The notes beneath the pieces were generated by a model, which was not told the origin of the DNA, made no database searches, and saw nothing but the letters and a program-made list of their open reading frames with translations. Made by a program: the position numbers and the translations under genes. From assembly GCA_963762425.1 (NCBI GenBank), contig CAVXKY010000013.1, positions 1 to 64,000 of the forward strand: 64,000 bases of DNA, written 5' to 3'. Positions 63,107-64,000 of this stretch are shown in pieces (the first letter of the stretch is position 1; every line of letters begins with the position of its first letter). Origin of the DNA: REEB95 sp963762425 (GTDB taxonomy: Bacteria > Pseudomonadota > Alphaproteobacteria > ATCC43930 > CGMCC-115725).

Positions 63107-63877
63107 ATGAGACTTGCGATTCACGAACGGCCGTTGCGCCAACGCCCGCGCGTCCAAACCCGCGGCGAAGACACCCGCCGCCGCCTGATCGAGACCGCGA
63201 TCGCGGCTTTCGGCGAGCTGGGATACGAGGGCGCCGGCACGCGGCTTTTGACCGAACGCGCGGGGGTCAATCTGCCCGCGATCCAATATCATTTCGGCAG
63301 CAAGGAAGGGCTTTACCGCGCGGCGGTTGATTACATCGCACGGTACATCGAGGAACAGATGGCGCCGGCGGGATCGCGCGTGCGGCGAACGCTCGCGGGC
63401 AACAAGAAAGTTTCGCGGCGCGTAGTGTCGTCCTTGCTGCGGAAGCTGCTCGACGACTTCGTGCTGCTGGTATTCGGCGGCGGCGAGGCCGACCGGCGCA
63501 AGCACGTCAAAAGCCACCAGCTGTTCATCGCCCGCGCCGAGGTCGAACAGTCGGAAGCGCTGGAATCGCTCTACGAGACGATGCGGCGCTGCGTCGGCGA
63601 GCCGTGCAGCGCCCTGGTCGGAAGGCTGATCGGCCGTTCCGCCAAGGACGAGCAAACCCGGCTGCGTACGGTCGCCATCATCGGCCAGGCGACGGTGTTC
63701 TGCTCCAAGCCGGCGCGGCGCACCCTCGGCTGGGACGCGTTCAGCGGCGCGCATGTGCGGGCGGTACAGAAGATCGTCGGTGAACACACCAGCGCCATTT
63801 TCGACACCAGGGAAAAACTCCCGGCGAAACCCAAGGCCGGGCCCAAGTCCAAACTCAAATCCAGGGCCAAACGATGA
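63107..63877 (+). CDS. TetR-family regulator (CerR-like C-terminus)
   Basis: 256 residues. The N-terminal helix-turn-helix reads TRRRLIETAIAAFGELGYEG and LLTERAGVNLPAIQYHFGSK, typical TetR. The ligand-binding part (KLLDDFVLLVFGG, ALVGRLIGRS) resembles the DUF1956/CerR group, which often controls RND or ABC efflux. The C-terminal tail is Lys/Pro-rich. GGAGG precedes ATG 63107. It overlaps the efflux gene start by 4 bp, so it is autoregulated with the pump. Confidence 0.88.
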   Translation: MRLAIHERPLRQRPRVQTRGEDTRRRLIETAIAAFGELGYEGAGTRLLTERAGVNLPAIQYHFGSKEGLYRAAVDYIARYIEEQMAPAGSRVRRTLAGNKKVSRRVVSSLLRKLLDDFVLLVFGGGEADRRKHVKSHQLFIARAEVEQSEALESLYETMRRCVGEPCSALVGRLIGRSAKDEQTRLRTVAIIGQATVFCSKPARRTLGWDAFSGAHVRAVQKIVGEHTSAIFDTREKLPAKPKAGPKSKLKSRAKR

Positions 63878-64000
63878 TCGCGCGGCTGAAATTCCCGACG
63901 GTGCTGGTAACGCTGTTGCTGGCGGCTTGCGCGGTGGGCCCGGATTTCGAGCGTCCGGCCGCGCCCGATGTCGCGGGTTACACGCCTGAAAAGCTCGCGC
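63874..64000 (+). CDS. efflux outer-membrane factor lipoprotein (NodT family), 5' part only
   Basis: Begins MIARLKFPTVLVTLLLAACA: a lipoprotein signal with lipobox LAAC, then VGPDFERPAAPDVAGYTPEK, the characteristic start of TolC-like outer-membrane factors of RND pumps. It runs off the window edge. Coupled to tetR by an ATGA overlap; the rest of the pump is presumably downstream. Confidence 0.85.
   Translation, partial: MIARLKFPTVLVTLLLAACAVGPDFERPAAPDVAGYTPEKLA

Overview
The window comes from a GC-rich alphaproteobacterial chromosome. Three syntenic blocks typical of that class support this: comEC / gltX-gltA; ppiD-trpE-trpG-trpD-trpC-moaC-moeA-lexA; and tpiA-secG-pyrG-kdsA-eno-ftsB-pdhA-pdhB-pdhC-lpd-lipA-coq10. 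A GTTC-N7-GTTC LexA box, a hybrid lipoyl-E1beta PdhB and an MbfA-type ferritin/VIT1 iron protein agree with this. I cannot name a genus. No tRNA, rRNA or CRISPR array was seen.

Layout. 0-5.3 kb: gltA, gltX, an MHS-type transporter, then three very small exported or membrane proteins. 5.4-10.3 kb: comEC, a methyltransferase, lexA and an exported hydrolase. 10.3-20 kb: moeA and moaC-trpC-trpD-trpG, split by a 5.3-kb low-GC island (11.62-16.95 kb) bounded by about 120-bp inverted repeats with a 79-bp identical core. 20-27.6 kb: accessory DNA separating trpG from trpE (divergent deacetylase, broken transporter, cupin, porin, outer-membrane fragment, duplicated segment, luciferase-like oxidoreductase). 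27.6-31.9 kb: trpE, ppiD, tpiA. 32-39.9 kb: a branched-chain amino acid ABC operon, an ATP-pyrophosphatase and an MBOAT/SGNH O-acetylation pair. 40-54 kb: secG, a DEAD-box helicase, pyrG, kdsA, eno, a 747-bp passenger cassette with terminal repeats and target duplication, ftsB, then pyruvate dehydrogenase and lipoate genes. 54-60.5 kb: a molybdate uptake locus interrupted by a 2.7-kb IS1595-family element. 60.5-64 kb: metC, mbfA, and a TetR regulator with the start of an efflux outer-membrane factor.

How the genes work together. Central carbon metabolism dominates: triosephosphate isomerase, enolase, the pyruvate dehydrogenase complex with its lipoyl synthase, and citrate synthase. Tryptophan synthesis and molybdenum cofactor synthesis are co-transcribed (trpGDC-moaC-moeA), and a molybdate transporter lies about 40 kb away.

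Sequence quality. Several essential single-copy genes (eno, pdhB, lpd, lipA) and some others (PilZ gene, small cassette gene, 21-22 kb transporter) each read correctly only after adding or removing one base. This pattern suggests base-calling insertions more than gene death, so the pseudogene calls outside the islands should be read with that in mind.
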